From IMG/VR virus record IMGVR_UViG_3300044707_000873, positions 1 through 52,761 of that record: DNA of 52,761 nucleotides; one strand, written 5' to 3'. The position numbers were made by a program, and so were the translations under genes. The stretch's first letter is position 1, and each line of letters opens with the position of its first letter. The stretch comes from a virus. Positions 28,950-36,787 of the stretch are shown piece after piece. The notes under the pieces are model-generated. The model did not search any database. It was not told the origin of the DNA and worked only from the letters and a program-made list of their open reading frames with translations.

Positions 28950-29843
28950 TCACAGCTCCGATTCAACGGCTTTTTCAACAAGTAATACACAGAACTCGCG
29001 TTCATCATAAACATACTGAAATCCGGTTGTATGAACAAGATACAGCCGGCGATCATTATTAATCTGTACCGCCCACGGGCGCTTGTATGGATCATTAGAC
29101 GGGGGAAACCAGCGTGCGGCCGCTTGATCAAAGCGCAAGTCGTAAACGAGCACAATAAAGCCGCTTTCAGTCAAATTTTCGTCGTCAAAAGACACGTCCA
29201 CAACAATATCGTGAAAAAACGCGGGAACAGTGCCAATTCCCTCTTTTTCAAAATAAACGAGTTTGTTTGGCGGGCCGGCATTTGCTTTTTGCGAAATAAC
29301 AGGAACGCGCCCAGTAACTGTTTGCTGTTTTTTAAGTCCAAACGCCGCCATTGGACTATACGTACGATCGATTGTCTCAATCGGCGCGTAATCTGTTTCT
29401 GGTATATCCTGCGGATGTTCAAGCGCGACCGCAGCTTTTGGCTTGGCGGGCGGGACGGGAGGCGGCACAGCAGTTGTTTTTTGTACGCCAGAATTAGCAA
29501 TTTTTGCCAGCTCTTCAAATGCCATAGCGGTCCTTTCTCTGACAGATACGATGTCGCTGCCTTGTACTTTACTTGCTGCGGCGGCTAAAGCTTGCGCTAC
29601 TGAGCTCTTAGTAAACTGCGCCAACGTTAAGCATCGGCCGCCGGCGATATCGGGTTCTACGTTAATTACGATATGCTGCGTATCGTGCGGGTTAAAGTTT
29701 GACGGACGACCATCAACGCCGGCGGCGGACACTATTGCGCCTTTAAGTCCGCGCATACCGCGGACACCAACCGCGTCAGCCACCGATAACCCACTTAATA
29801 ACTTTTCTTGTGCTGGGTCTTTGTATCCTGTTGGCGTTGCCAT
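28950..29843 (-). CDS. Probable virion structural protein (297 aa)
   Basis: The ATG at 29843 follows CGGAG. The N-terminal 90 residues contain DAVGVRGMRGLKGAIVSAAG and a region FNPHDTQHIVINVEPDIAGG; the centre is a Pro/Ala-rich linker (VPPPVPPAKPKAAVALEH); the C-terminal domain (about 195-297) is beta-rich (VDVSFDDENLTESGFIVLVY). The layout is that of a modular virion protein but I cannot name a family. It starts directly after a hairpin with a T-tract, and leads into the portal gene. Confidence 0.6.
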   Translation of the reverse strand: MATPTGYKDPAQEKLLSGLSVADAVGVRGMRGLKGAIVSAAGVDGRPSNFNPHDTQHIVINVEPDIAGGRCLTLAQFTKSSVAQALAAAASKVQGSDIVSVRERTAMAFEELAKIANSGVQKTTAVPPPVPPAKPKAAVALEHPQDIPETDYAPIETIDRTYSPMAAFGLKKQQTVTGRVPVISQKANAGPPNKLVYFEKEGIGTVPAFFHDIVVDVSFDDENLTESGFIVLVYDLRFDQAAARWFPPSNDPYKRPWAVQINNDRRLYLVHTTGFQYVYDEREFCVLLVEKAVESEL

Positions 29844-29852
29844 AAAAGCTCC

Positions 29853-29892
29853 GATAGCTAAAAAAAGGGGGGCCGGCTTACGCCGGCTCCCC
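29853..29892 (-). terminator. Intrinsic terminator, followed by GCTATCGG
   Basis: Minus-strand RNA GGGGAGCCGGCGTAAGCCGG, then CCCCCC, folds into an 11-12 bp stem with a seven-T run. AGCTATCGGAG follows and already includes the ribosome site of the next gene, so it either leaks or acts as a processing element. It overlaps the end of the 95-residue gene. Confidence 0.85.
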
Positions 29893-30165
29893 AAAAGATT
29901 TCCTGGACAGCTGCGGGCAGACCAGGAAGAGACTATCCTTTTTTACGTGGAAGAACAACCTGCCGTATGGGAAGCCCTTGCCGCAAACTGCGAACAATTG
30001 TTCTTTACTTGTCAGCACTTCGGCATAACAAGTCCCATTCAGCAGATACGCCACAACCAACCCAATCTCGACGTCGTCGGGAAATACCGGGATAACGCTT
30101 GGCGCGGCATCCTGTTTAAGGAGCCATGCCAATAGTTTCCCAGCGGGTTGGAGAAAGTGTCTCAT
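29878..30165 (-). CDS. Small unknown protein (95 aa)
   Basis: The ATG at 30165 lies 4 bases after the stop of the 419-residue gene, with GCGAG as a weak ribosome site. The product has a hydrophobic centre (VEIGLVVAYLLNGTCYAEVL) and alternating polar segments; it is not clearly a membrane protein. Third positions are G/C-rich as in the rest of this operon. The strong terminator overlaps its last codons. Confidence 0.6.
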   Translation of the reverse strand: MRHFLQPAGKLLAWLLKQDAAPSVIPVFPDDVEIGLVVAYLLNGTCYAEVLTSKEQLFAVCGKGFPYGRLFFHVKKDSLFLVCPQLSRKSFGEPA

Positions 30166-30169
30166 ACAA

Positions 30170-31429
30170 CTACTCGCAGGCCAGCTCCACGGTCTGAGCG
30201 GGCGCTACCACATCGAACACCGCGGGAAAGAAACCGCCCGTCGCGTAGGACGGAAGCACTCGAAGGTCGTCTGCACGGACGATTTGGATCTTCGAATACG
30301 CATGAACCACGAGCGGTTCATACGGCTTCTTTGCCGCATCCACAAGCTCGTCGTCGGTGACGTGCTTGTGAACGGCCTTACCTGCCGGAATTGCCGCACG
30401 CATGGCGCGGATAATCACCGAGGTAGGCAGCCGATCAACCGGCACACCAAAACTCAGCGGCTTGGTCGGATCTGACAACCCGTCGATCAAGTCCGAGTCA
30501 GTGGCCATCTCTGGCAGCGGGAGCGACTCCCGCATTTTGGCGAGCAGCTGCTCGACAACAGCCTCGTCGGCAGTCATCGCCCAGTCGTCGGCCAGCCCCG
30601 CAGCCTTCAAGACATAACGCGCGGGATTCCTCGCGAGGAAGATTTTCCTCGCGGGGTTGATCTCGTGCGATCCGAGAAGGTTCTCGTAGTTCTCATAGGC
30701 CCGCTGCTGTCGGAACCCGGCAGCAATTTCGGCGTCCTTGAGAACCTCAGCGTCTCCGAAGAGTTCGCCGAGTGAAATTACTTCAGCCGCTTCGCGCTTC
30801 TTCTGCGCGTAAACCGGCCTGAGCTCCGGCGGATTAATCGACTCGACCAAGCCCGCAAGCTTGGCTTCGTCGATTCTCACGGCATCGAGCATAATCAACA
30901 GCTGCGGAAGCGCGGGCGTCTGCAGCGTGTCGGTCGACTGCTCGACCGTGTTGATGAGTTCCTGCAGAAGGTTGTTGCCCGCGGTGAGCAACACATGATT
31001 CTCAGGACCATCAAGCCTCGGGAACTCGGCGCCGCGAGTCGGGGGCAGACCGAAGTCATACCACCGCTTTACGGCGTAATTTAATTTACCATTCACCGGA
31101 TGGCTTTCCACCTCGGAAATGATCAAACGATCGTGCCGCACAACGTGCAACAGCACGAACGTAGGCCGGCCACGGAACTTTGGAAGTTCCTTGTGAACCG
31201 GCCGGAACATGAAGGGGTCATGAGCACTCCCTTGCCCCGGCAGGATTTCCATCGCAATACGACCAACTAGGCGATGCGCGATCTCGTCGTACTGGGCCAT
31301 GAGATCGCGGTGTCGCTTGAGCTGCCGCGCCGTCCGCTCGTCCATCGGCGGATGCGCAGAATTTTCCGGGTTATTTTTCTTGCCCGGCTTGCGATAAGAA
31401 CGAACCTGCTTTTGATTGACCTGGGTCAT
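30170..31429 (-). CDS. Large GC-rich protein of unknown function (419 aa)
   Basis: The ATG at 31429 follows TGGAGTAG. A basic N-terminus (KQVRSYRKPGKKNNPENSAH) is followed by a mixed alpha/beta body with a strand segment RGRPTFVLLHVVRHDRLIIS and a helical segment NHVLLTAGNNLLQELINTVE. No known motif, zinc site or P-loop is seen. Codon third positions are strongly G/C, matching the small cassette genes and unlike the genes on both sides. It is the main gene of a three-gene operon behind the phage-type promoter at 31751-31778. Confidence 0.65.
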   Translation of the reverse strand: MTQVNQKQVRSYRKPGKKNNPENSAHPPMDERTARQLKRHRDLMAQYDEIAHRLVGRIAMEILPGQGSAHDPFMFRPVHKELPKFRGRPTFVLLHVVRHDRLIISEVESHPVNGKLNYAVKRWYDFGLPPTRGAEFPRLDGPENHVLLTAGNNLLQELINTVEQSTDTLQTPALPQLLIMLDAVRIDEAKLAGLVESINPPELRPVYAQKKREAAEVISLGELFGDAEVLKDAEIAAGFRQQRAYENYENLLGSHEINPARKIFLARNPARYVLKAAGLADDWAMTADEAVVEQLLAKMRESLPLPEMATDSDLIDGLSDPTKPLSFGVPVDRLPTSVIIRAMRAAIPAGKAVHKHVTDDELVDAAKKPYEPLVVHAYSKIQIVRADDLRVLPSYATGGFFPAVFDVVAPAQTVELACE

Positions 31430-31448
31430 TCAGCTACTCCATTCTTTA

Positions 31449-31682
31449 CTAAGTATTACAGTACTTGCAATACTGCCCCCAATTCCGAAGCACGTGTTCC
31501 CGCGTGCCTAGTTTTTTGGGGACAAACACTTCACGCGTATTATCCAACCACGCGCGTTCCGATACAAACTCAACGTTTCCCTGATAGTCACGCCATCGAA
31601 TTTGGCTGCCTACCTTCCGTTGAGCTTTGACAGGGCGGCCGTTGTAAACAACCGCCCTGAACGTATCGTAAACTTGGTTCAA
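31449..31682 (-). CDS. Small protein of unknown function (77 aa), TTG start
   Basis: The probable start is the TTG at 31682, nine bases after GGAGG; another TTG three codons upstream has no spacing. The product is basic and strand-rich (FRAVVYNGRPVKAQRKVGSQ, REVFVPKKLGTREHVLRNWG) and ends with CKYC, a CxxC pair. Chromo- or SH3-like folds have this look but I cannot name one. It is the first gene behind the promoter at 31751-31778. Confidence 0.55.
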   Translation of the reverse strand: MNQVYDTFRAVVYNGRPVKAQRKVGSQIRWRDYQGNVEFVSERAWLDNTREVFVPKKLGTREHVLRNWGQYCKYCNT

Positions 31683-31750
31683 CTCATTCAACCTCCAGTG
31701 GAGAAACTCCTAATTATTTGTTGCTTGATCAGAAAGAGATACCACAACAA

Positions 31751-31778
31751 ATATGCCAGCATTTTGGCAAAAATTTAG
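31751..31778 (-). promoter_or_regulatory. Phage-type promoter CTAAAT-N15-GGCATAT
   Basis: CTAAAT contains the TAA stop of the 141-residue gene. The spacer is 15 bases. It drives the GC-rich three-gene operon 31682-29878, 20 kb away from most other copies. Confidence 0.75.
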
Positions 31779-32200
31779 CTGTCTGGATCTGGCAGAATAT
31801 CGTCGAACACACCCATCCCCGCGTCTTCTTTGTCGTCAAAAAACTCGTCATTGCCGCCGGCCTTGTTTTGTTTTGGAACAGACAGCGGTGGCGGATCAGA
31901 TAGATGAATGAAATCCGCGCCGAGGTATCCCGTATCGTCGGGCTCGAGCTCTGTGGTGTTTGAGTCAAATAGCGGTTTAGCGCCCCACGGCGTTAATAAA
32001 TGCCGGAATGGCGGCCGAGATACCTTGAGCTGCACGCCGGCAAAATTGAACACGCTGACGTCTTTATCCACCAACGACTTTAGCCGATTTGCCAGCGCAT
32101 CTGGCGTATCAAACTGCTCCACTTTGTATTCGCCATCTGGGTACAAAATGGCGGCGTAAAACTTAATTTCTTTCAGCTGTTTGTCTGGCTTGTCACTCAT
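31775..32200 (-). CDS. Unknown acidic protein (141 aa)
   Basis: The ATG at 32200 overlaps the preceding gene's stop and follows GGGGTGAC. An N-terminal strand-helix pattern (EIKFYAAILYPDGEYKVEQF, DALANRLKSLVDKDVSV) is followed by an acidic, Pro/Asp-rich C-terminus (about 100-141) likely to be disordered. Its stop codon forms part of a phage-type promoter. No family recognised. Confidence 0.6.
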   Translation of the reverse strand: MSDKPDKQLKEIKFYAAILYPDGEYKVEQFDTPDALANRLKSLVDKDVSVFNFAGVQLKVSRPPFRHLLTPWGAKPLFDSNTTELEPDDTGYLGADFIHLSDPPPLSVPKQNKAGGNDEFFDDKEDAGMGVFDDILPDPDS

Positions 32201-32820
32201 GTGTCACCCCTGAGTCGTTTTAAATCATGCTCAGTAACCGGACTTATTTTGAAACCTGGTATATGTTCAGCTGCAGGCACTGTTGTGACGTATGGTGGAT
32301 TATGTCCGGCCGGCGCTAGATACGTTATTCGTTCGCGTATGAGCACGCCAAATACGTGTAACGGAATTTGCGCGCCAGAACCAATCAGCGAAGCAGTAGG
32401 ATCAGGCATAGTTAGCTCATATGTTACAGCGCTGGCGTAGAAGTCGTCGCCGTGAATGCCTATGCCGCCTATAAAATTGAAGCAACTTTCTGCTATGGCG
32501 ATAGGCGCGGCGTACAACCGCCGATCCCAATCAATTTGTTTGCCGTCAAGTACAGAAACGCCAAGACCGGAAAAAAATGGATGGTGCGCCGGAGACAACT
32601 CTACGCAAAACGGCTGACTGTCTGCGCCGACATTAAATCGCGCGATAAACTCTTGAGCTGGATCAAACGGCATGCGGCCGGCAGTAACTAAAAGCGCCGG
32701 TGTAAAGCAAACAACTTCACCGCGGCGCTCGCGCATTGCTTCTAAACACGACAACCGCCTAACGGGCGCATGCTCAGTAACTGCGTCTGCCTGCGCTAAA
32801 AATTTCGCGTGCTCGGTCAT
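32197..32820 (-). CDS. Unknown protein (207 aa)
   Basis: The ATG at 32820 has no clear ribosome site and lies three bases after the resolvase stop, so translation is probably coupled. The product is mixed alpha/beta (VVCFTPALLVTAGRMPFDPA, PFCVELSPAHHPFFSGLGVS, DWDRRLYAAPIAIAESCFNF). The HHPFF and HGDDFY segments could be catalytic but no family is recognised. Confidence 0.6.
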   Translation of the reverse strand: MTEHAKFLAQADAVTEHAPVRRLSCLEAMRERRGEVVCFTPALLVTAGRMPFDPAQEFIARFNVGADSQPFCVELSPAHHPFFSGLGVSVLDGKQIDWDRRLYAAPIAIAESCFNFIGGIGIHGDDFYASAVTYELTMPDPTASLIGSGAQIPLHVFGVLIRERITYLAPAGHNPPYVTTVPAAEHIPGFKISPVTEHDLKRLRGDT

Positions 32821-32823
32821 CGG

Positions 32824-33462
32824 TTATTTTGGCGGCGTGCCGATGCCGACTTTAACCTGCTGCAAAAGCATCAACAGCACAAACGCCGCGTCGACAACGT
32901 TGTCGATTCCCTCGGCTTTGTATTTTGCCGGGTCAAATGCCGTGTTGAAATTCTTGTTGGCGGCAGCAATCATGTCTTCTTTGTTCGCGCGACCGTTGCC
33001 GGTAGCAAACTTTTTGATTGTCGTAACGCCAAATCCCATAGACGGCAAATTCCGCTCTTGCGCCCAAGTAGCGACAGTAACTTTCATACCGCCCAGCACT
33101 TCCGATGCTGTAGCAACTCGGGCAAGAATGGCAGGAATACCGAATTTCTTATTGACAAAGAACTCACGAGGCGGCGTGTATTTCACGTCTTCATAGGCTA
33201 TTGCGTCAGGGGCTACAACGTTTAAAAAGCCGCGCAAACGCACAAAGCGCGCGGCGCCTGAATCAAGCCCGGTGCAAGACAGATCCCATTGAAACAACTG
33301 CAGTTTTTCGCGAAGAAGTTTGCCGCCAGGCGTAAAGTCATAAATAGCTACGCCGCAATTGCTGCCAAGATCCAGGCCGAGGCAGCGCACACAATCGCTA
33401 TCGAGCTTCGGAAGTTTTGCCGCGAACACTTCCGGATCGCGGTACATTCTGTATTTTGGCAT
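32824..33462 (-). CDS. RuvC-like Holliday-junction resolvase
   Basis: A 212-residue RNase H-fold nuclease. CLGLDLGSNCGVAIYDF (about 27-43) supplies the first catalytic Asp, AIAYEDVKY (about 88-96) the second acid, and GRANKEDMIAAANK with GIDNVVDAAFVLLMLL (about 155-200) the C-terminal acids of the family. It would cut branched DNA during recombination, replication or packaging. It is encoded near RecA-like recombinase and the replication genes in the same direction. ATG at 33462 follows GGAAG. Confidence 0.85.
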   Translation of the reverse strand: MPKYRMYRDPEVFAAKLPKLDSDCVRCLGLDLGSNCGVAIYDFTPGGKLLREKLQLFQWDLSCTGLDSGAARFVRLRGFLNVVAPDAIAYEDVKYTPPREFFVNKKFGIPAILARVATASEVLGGMKVTVATWAQERNLPSMGFGVTTIKKFATGNGRANKEDMIAAANKNFNTAFDPAKYKAEGIDNVVDAAFVLLMLLQQVKVGIGTPPK

Positions 33463-33463
33463 G

Positions 33464-34129
33464 CTACTTCCGCGTTAGTGACAATACACTGAGTACGATA
33501 TCGAGAATGCTCTTCGTGTTTTTTGCCAGCTCAGGGACGGTTGGCTGCATTTTTTTCTGCGCCTCTGCAAGTTTTTCCTGCAAAACCTGATACTCAGCAT
33601 ACAGCGTGCGCATGCGCGACTGCAGCACGTCGTTTTTGAGTTGCAAATTAGCAATCGTCAGCTGTTTGGCTTCCGGCGTCGATTTGTAGCCGAAAAAACC
33701 CTGTACAGTTGCTGTAAAGTCTGCCATGCCAGGAGCTGCGGGAGATTCCTCGTTTACACGCGATACTTCGCGTACGGCTGTAAACCAAGCCGCGCAGAAC
33801 GCTTGCCCGATAGCGGCAAAAAGAAACTGCCGGACCGGATAGCGTATATCCGTAAAGTCGCGGCGATTTAATGCCTGCTCAAAAGACGTTACAGGGTCAG
33901 AGGCGTTTACAAAATCGCGTTGCGCGCGGGCCAAGGCTTCAGCAGCTAGGCCTATCTCATCGTCTGTTATACCGGCTTCAAGTTTCCACGCCTGTACTTC
34001 TTCCGGCGTGTTTTTTGATTCCATGCTCGCAATGGCCGCAGCCATAAGCGTGGGCGTAACATAAGCGTAGTCTCTGGCCGGATGATAAACCGGGCCCGAT
34101 TCGCCTTTTGGTCGGTAACCAATAGACAT
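33464..34129 (-). CDS. Unknown protein with C-terminal coiled coil (221 aa)
   Basis: The start is the ATG at 34129, with a strong AAGGAGTG; a longer upstream frame lacks this. The middle has a hydrophobic stretch (YPVRQFLFAAIGQAFCAAWF, about 96-115) that may touch a membrane. Residues about 165-195 form a coiled coil (LKNDVLQSRMRTLYAEYQVL, then QEKLAEAQKKM). A sigma70-like promoter and a terminator lie just upstream, so it begins a new transcription unit with the resolvase gene. Confidence 0.65.
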   Translation of the reverse strand: MSIGYRPKGESGPVYHPARDYAYVTPTLMAAAIASMESKNTPEEVQAWKLEAGITDDEIGLAAEALARAQRDFVNASDPVTSFEQALNRRDFTDIRYPVRQFLFAAIGQAFCAAWFTAVREVSRVNEESPAAPGMADFTATVQGFFGYKSTPEAKQLTIANLQLKNDVLQSRMRTLYAEYQVLQEKLAEAQKKMQPTVPELAKNTKSILDIVLSVLSLTRK

Positions 34130-34151
34130 AACACACTCCTTGCGTCGAGAA

Positions 34152-34179
34152 AACATACCAGATCAATACGGCGTGTCAA
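34152..34179 (-). promoter_or_regulatory. Sigma70-type promoter
   Basis: Minus-strand TTGACA (34179-34174), 16-base spacer, TATGTT (34157-34152). The -35 box is perfect and the -10 matches 4 of 6. It lies between the terminator at 34190-34226 and the 221-residue gene, so it is well placed to read that gene and the resolvase gene. Confidence 0.65.
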
Positions 34180-34189
34180 CCGAATATCG

Positions 34190-34226
34190 CTGATAGCTAA
34201 AAAAAAGCCGGGATTAAATTCCGGCT
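34190..34226 (-). terminator. Intrinsic terminator, followed by GCTATCAG
   Basis: Minus-strand stem AGCCGGAATTTAATCCCGGCT, with T8, then AGCTATCAG (34190-34198). It overlaps the last codons of the 278-residue zinc-finger gene. Confidence 0.85.
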
Positions 34227-35050
34227 GTATTGCGCTGTAATTTACGCTGCCAACACGTAAGACACAACTCATCAGATCTCGTTAGATCAAAATGAGAATT
34301 GAGATTACAGCCTGGACACAGCCGCAGCTCGAGCTCTTTTGCGTGAATAGCCGCGGCGCAAGTATCGTAGCCGACAACGCAATTTAGACACTCATGCTGA
34401 AAACCGCGCGGGCAGGGCGAAATACGTGTTCTGATCTCTAGTATTTTGCGATTGCTTGTCTGCATAGATGGCGGGCAAGCTACTTCTTGAAAAAATAACC
34501 CAGCACCACTTCTAGCCGCGTTCAGATGCGCCCAAAACTTTAAGCCAGTGAAATATGCGCTACTGGTATACGGCATATTGCGCGAAAACCCGACAATGTG
34601 CGAGATACCCGCACAACTCGCCTTAGACATAAAATGCGAAAACAAAGTTGGGCACGGCGAGCCCGCAAGCACGCGCAACTGAAATAAAAACCCCGGCTTA
34701 CCGCGCCGAAACGCCGGATCAACGCGCGTAACAAGCACGGGAACCCACTCGTCCTCCGACTGCCGAGTCCAGGGCAGCACAGGCCTGCCTGTAATTAGCG
34801 TGTCGATATTGCCGGCCAAACGCCACGCAAACTCTGCCGCAATTTTTCGAGTTAGTTCGTCGCCGACTATTGCGCGACTAGACTCGAATACGGCGTCGTG
34901 CGATACGTAATTAGGCAGAACGCGATACACGTCTGCTACAAGGTCGTGCAGCGTGTTTCCTGATATCGTCAAGCCCACGTATGGGCGTATTGCTTGAAAT
35001 AGTTTATCGCGCTGCTTGAATACCCGAGAAAGACTAAACCGTTTTTTCAT
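34214..35050 (-). CDS. Unknown protein with C-terminal zinc fingers (278 aa)
   Basis: The N-terminal 130 residues are helical and basic. The centre (WVPVLVTRVDPAFRRGKPGF, LFSHFMSKASCAGISHIVGF) is unrecognised. The last 70 residues carry CPRGFQHECLNC, a further CAA, LCPGCN and LCLTCW, enough cysteines for two zinc sites. It may bind nucleic acid or be a structural protein. The ATG at 35050 overlaps the upstream gene by 17 bases. A strong terminator begins inside its last codons. Confidence 0.65.
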   Translation of the reverse strand: MKKRFSLSRVFKQRDKLFQAIRPYVGLTISGNTLHDLVADVYRVLPNYVSHDAVFESSRAIVGDELTRKIAAEFAWRLAGNIDTLITGRPVLPWTRQSEDEWVPVLVTRVDPAFRRGKPGFLFQLRVLAGSPCPTLFSHFMSKASCAGISHIVGFSRNMPYTSSAYFTGLKFWAHLNAARSGAGLFFQEVACPPSMQTSNRKILEIRTRISPCPRGFQHECLNCVVGYDTCAAAIHAKELELRLCPGCNLNSHFDLTRSDELCLTCWQRKLQRNTAGI

Positions 35051-35618
35051 CAGTCTTGTTAGTCAGTGAAATGCTCGACGCAGTTCTCGCGGTAACGGCT
35101 TGCTTAACCGCAACCTGCATATTTGATGTAACATGCCCCAGCACAAACAACGTTTGATGCATTTTGTCGATGATGGCGCGTAAACCGGTACCAATTGCCA
35201 CAGAAACTTCGGCGATTGACGTTGCGCCGGGAATTTCTGCCGTATTTGATTTGCCGTCCACGCTAAAGTCAATCGTGATTTTTGAAATCTTGACAGATTC
35301 AGGCAGAGGTGCTGTTTGCGGAAGCCCGTTGAGCGGCATTGCCAGTTCTCGCAGGGCTAAATACTGCGCGTACAACTTGTAGAAGTCAGCGCTATTATCC
35401 CTAATCGCGGTGGCTGGGTCTTCGATTGAGATCTGCGTCTGACCTGGATCATTTGCTGCAGATTTTACGCCGATACCAACACCAGCAGCCGCAGCAGTCA
35501 ATGCCGGCATAGACAACTTGGCGGTCGTCGTTACCGTTGTAGTGTTGCTACTGGTTTTGCACGACTCATTGTCGCACGATTCAGGATTGCACTTTCCTTT
35601 TTTGCATTTTTTTGCCAT
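35034..35618 (-). CDS. Unknown protein with basic Cys-rich N-terminus (194 aa)
   Basis: The start chosen is the ATG at 35618 (MAKKCKKGKCNPESCDNESC). This four-cysteine head is followed by a Thr/Ala-rich stretch (TTTVTTTAKLSMPALTAAAA). The C-terminal half (VSVAIGTGLRAIIDKMHQTL, with repeated Ala/Val) is helical. A membrane-interacting or virion role is possible but unproven. Confidence 0.55.
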   Translation of the reverse strand: MAKKCKKGKCNPESCDNESCKTSSNTTTVTTTAKLSMPALTAAAAGVGIGVKSAANDPGQTQISIEDPATAIRDNSADFYKLYAQYLALRELAMPLNGLPQTAPLPESVKISKITIDFSVDGKSNTAEIPGATSIAEVSVAIGTGLRAIIDKMHQTLFVLGHVTSNMQVAVKQAVTARTASSISLTNKTDEKTV

Positions 35619-35631
35619 GTGGCTACCTACT

Positions 35632-36027
35632 TTAATCAAAAGCTATTGCGAACCCGAACCAGTACCGCATAACTGTTACGGCACCGGCAGAATTACTTAC
35701 GAGCTCAACAGGGTTACCTGTCACAATATGCAAACATTCTGGCGCAGACGCAAGTTGCGCGGCACAGGATAACCCCAGTCTAAACGCTATTGCTAATGCG
35801 GTGTCGCCTTGTGCCGGCAAGTCATACTTAAAAAGCGGAATACGCACATACTCGTCCGACGCAGCAGACGCCCACGTTAATGCCGCGTTTTCCGAAATTG
35901 GCGCGTCCAAAACTAACCATTTGCGCGTATCGTCTTTTCTTGGAAAAACGAAAGCCGGTTGAAACGCTTCTTCAGGCCAAGCTGCGCGCGTTTTAATTAG
36001 GTCAACACGGGTAGTTTTTACGACCAT
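35632..36027 (-). CDS. Unknown protein (131 aa)
   Basis: The ATG at 36027 follows CGAGGTTAAT and sits one base beyond the glycosyltransferase stop. The product is a strand-rich soluble protein (RKWLVLDAPISENAALTWAS, then DEYVRIPLFKYDLPAQGDTA) with no catalytic motif that I recognise. Its small size and Trp/Tyr content could suit a virion component. Confidence 0.6.
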   Translation of the reverse strand: MVVKTTRVDLIKTRAAWPEEAFQPAFVFPRKDDTRKWLVLDAPISENAALTWASAASDEYVRIPLFKYDLPAQGDTALAIAFRLGLSCAAQLASAPECLHIVTGNPVELVSNSAGAVTVMRYWFGFAIAFD

Positions 36028-36028
36028 A

Positions 36029-36760
36029 TTAACCTCGCGCTACATAGTCGTAACCGATTGGCGATTCCGCTCGACCGCGGCGTGTGGACTGAGATTCAAC
36101 ACCAAATTCATTCGCGTTGATCCAAAGGTTATCTCGAAAATGCCCAAGCGGTAAATCATGTTGCCGCAGCAGCTCTCCTAGCATAACGTCGCCGCCTCTG
36201 TGTTTAAACTGGGGCGGCGGCCAGTCAAACCGCGTCAACACATCAGCGCGAATCGTCCACCAACCGCCGGCGGCAAACTGTACGTATTGCTGCGGCTCTT
36301 TGCTGTTATACCACGCTTGCGCTTTTATCCAGTCGGGCTGATTGCCTATGTACCTAGTTTTATGCACAGACCCCAACATGGCGTACGCATGCATTTGCCG
36401 CTGAATGCGCGAAAGCCACGCGTTTAAATCAGTAGAGGGGATTATGCAAGAATCATCGTCAAACCACATAAGATAAGACGATGTTAGAGTGCGGTCATAC
36501 AATAACCGCCGCATCATCGGGTACTTGTGTATGTTTTCGGGGCAGTCGACGACTAGCGCACCAGGAAAGCTATCGTGCACGGCTTGATGCACGAACGTTC
36601 TCGTCTGCTCGCTAACTGCGTTTAATCCAAACCGAAAATCTATACCCGCGGCCCCCAAACCACGCAGCGGTGTATTTATCACGCGCTGCGCCATACGGAA
36701 ACAATAGTCGTCTGTTCCGTACAGTAAAACACAAACACAAAACTGCGAATTTGACAACAT
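36029..36760 (-). CDS. Glycosyltransferase, GT-A fold (GT2-like), third of the window
   Basis: The ATG at 36760 begins a 243-residue enzyme. An opening strand CVCVLLYG, a DxD site in LMWFDDDSCI (about 96-105), the acceptor region FAAGGWWTIRADVLTRFDWP with QFKHRGGDVMLGELLRQH (about 168-210) match GT2-type transferases. It differs in length and sequence from the enzyme at 18226, so it is not a recent copy. The substrate is unknown. It sits among unknown, possibly structural genes. Confidence 0.8.
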   Translation of the reverse strand: MLSNSQFCVCVLLYGTDDYCFRMAQRVINTPLRGLGAAGIDFRFGLNAVSEQTRTFVHQAVHDSFPGALVVDCPENIHKYPMMRRLLYDRTLTSSYLMWFDDDSCIIPSTDLNAWLSRIQRQMHAYAMLGSVHKTRYIGNQPDWIKAQAWYNSKEPQQYVQFAAGGWWTIRADVLTRFDWPPPQFKHRGGDVMLGELLRQHDLPLGHFRDNLWINANEFGVESQSTRRGRAESPIGYDYVARG

Positions 36761-36787
36761 TTAACGCATCCGTGCATTAAACGCAGC

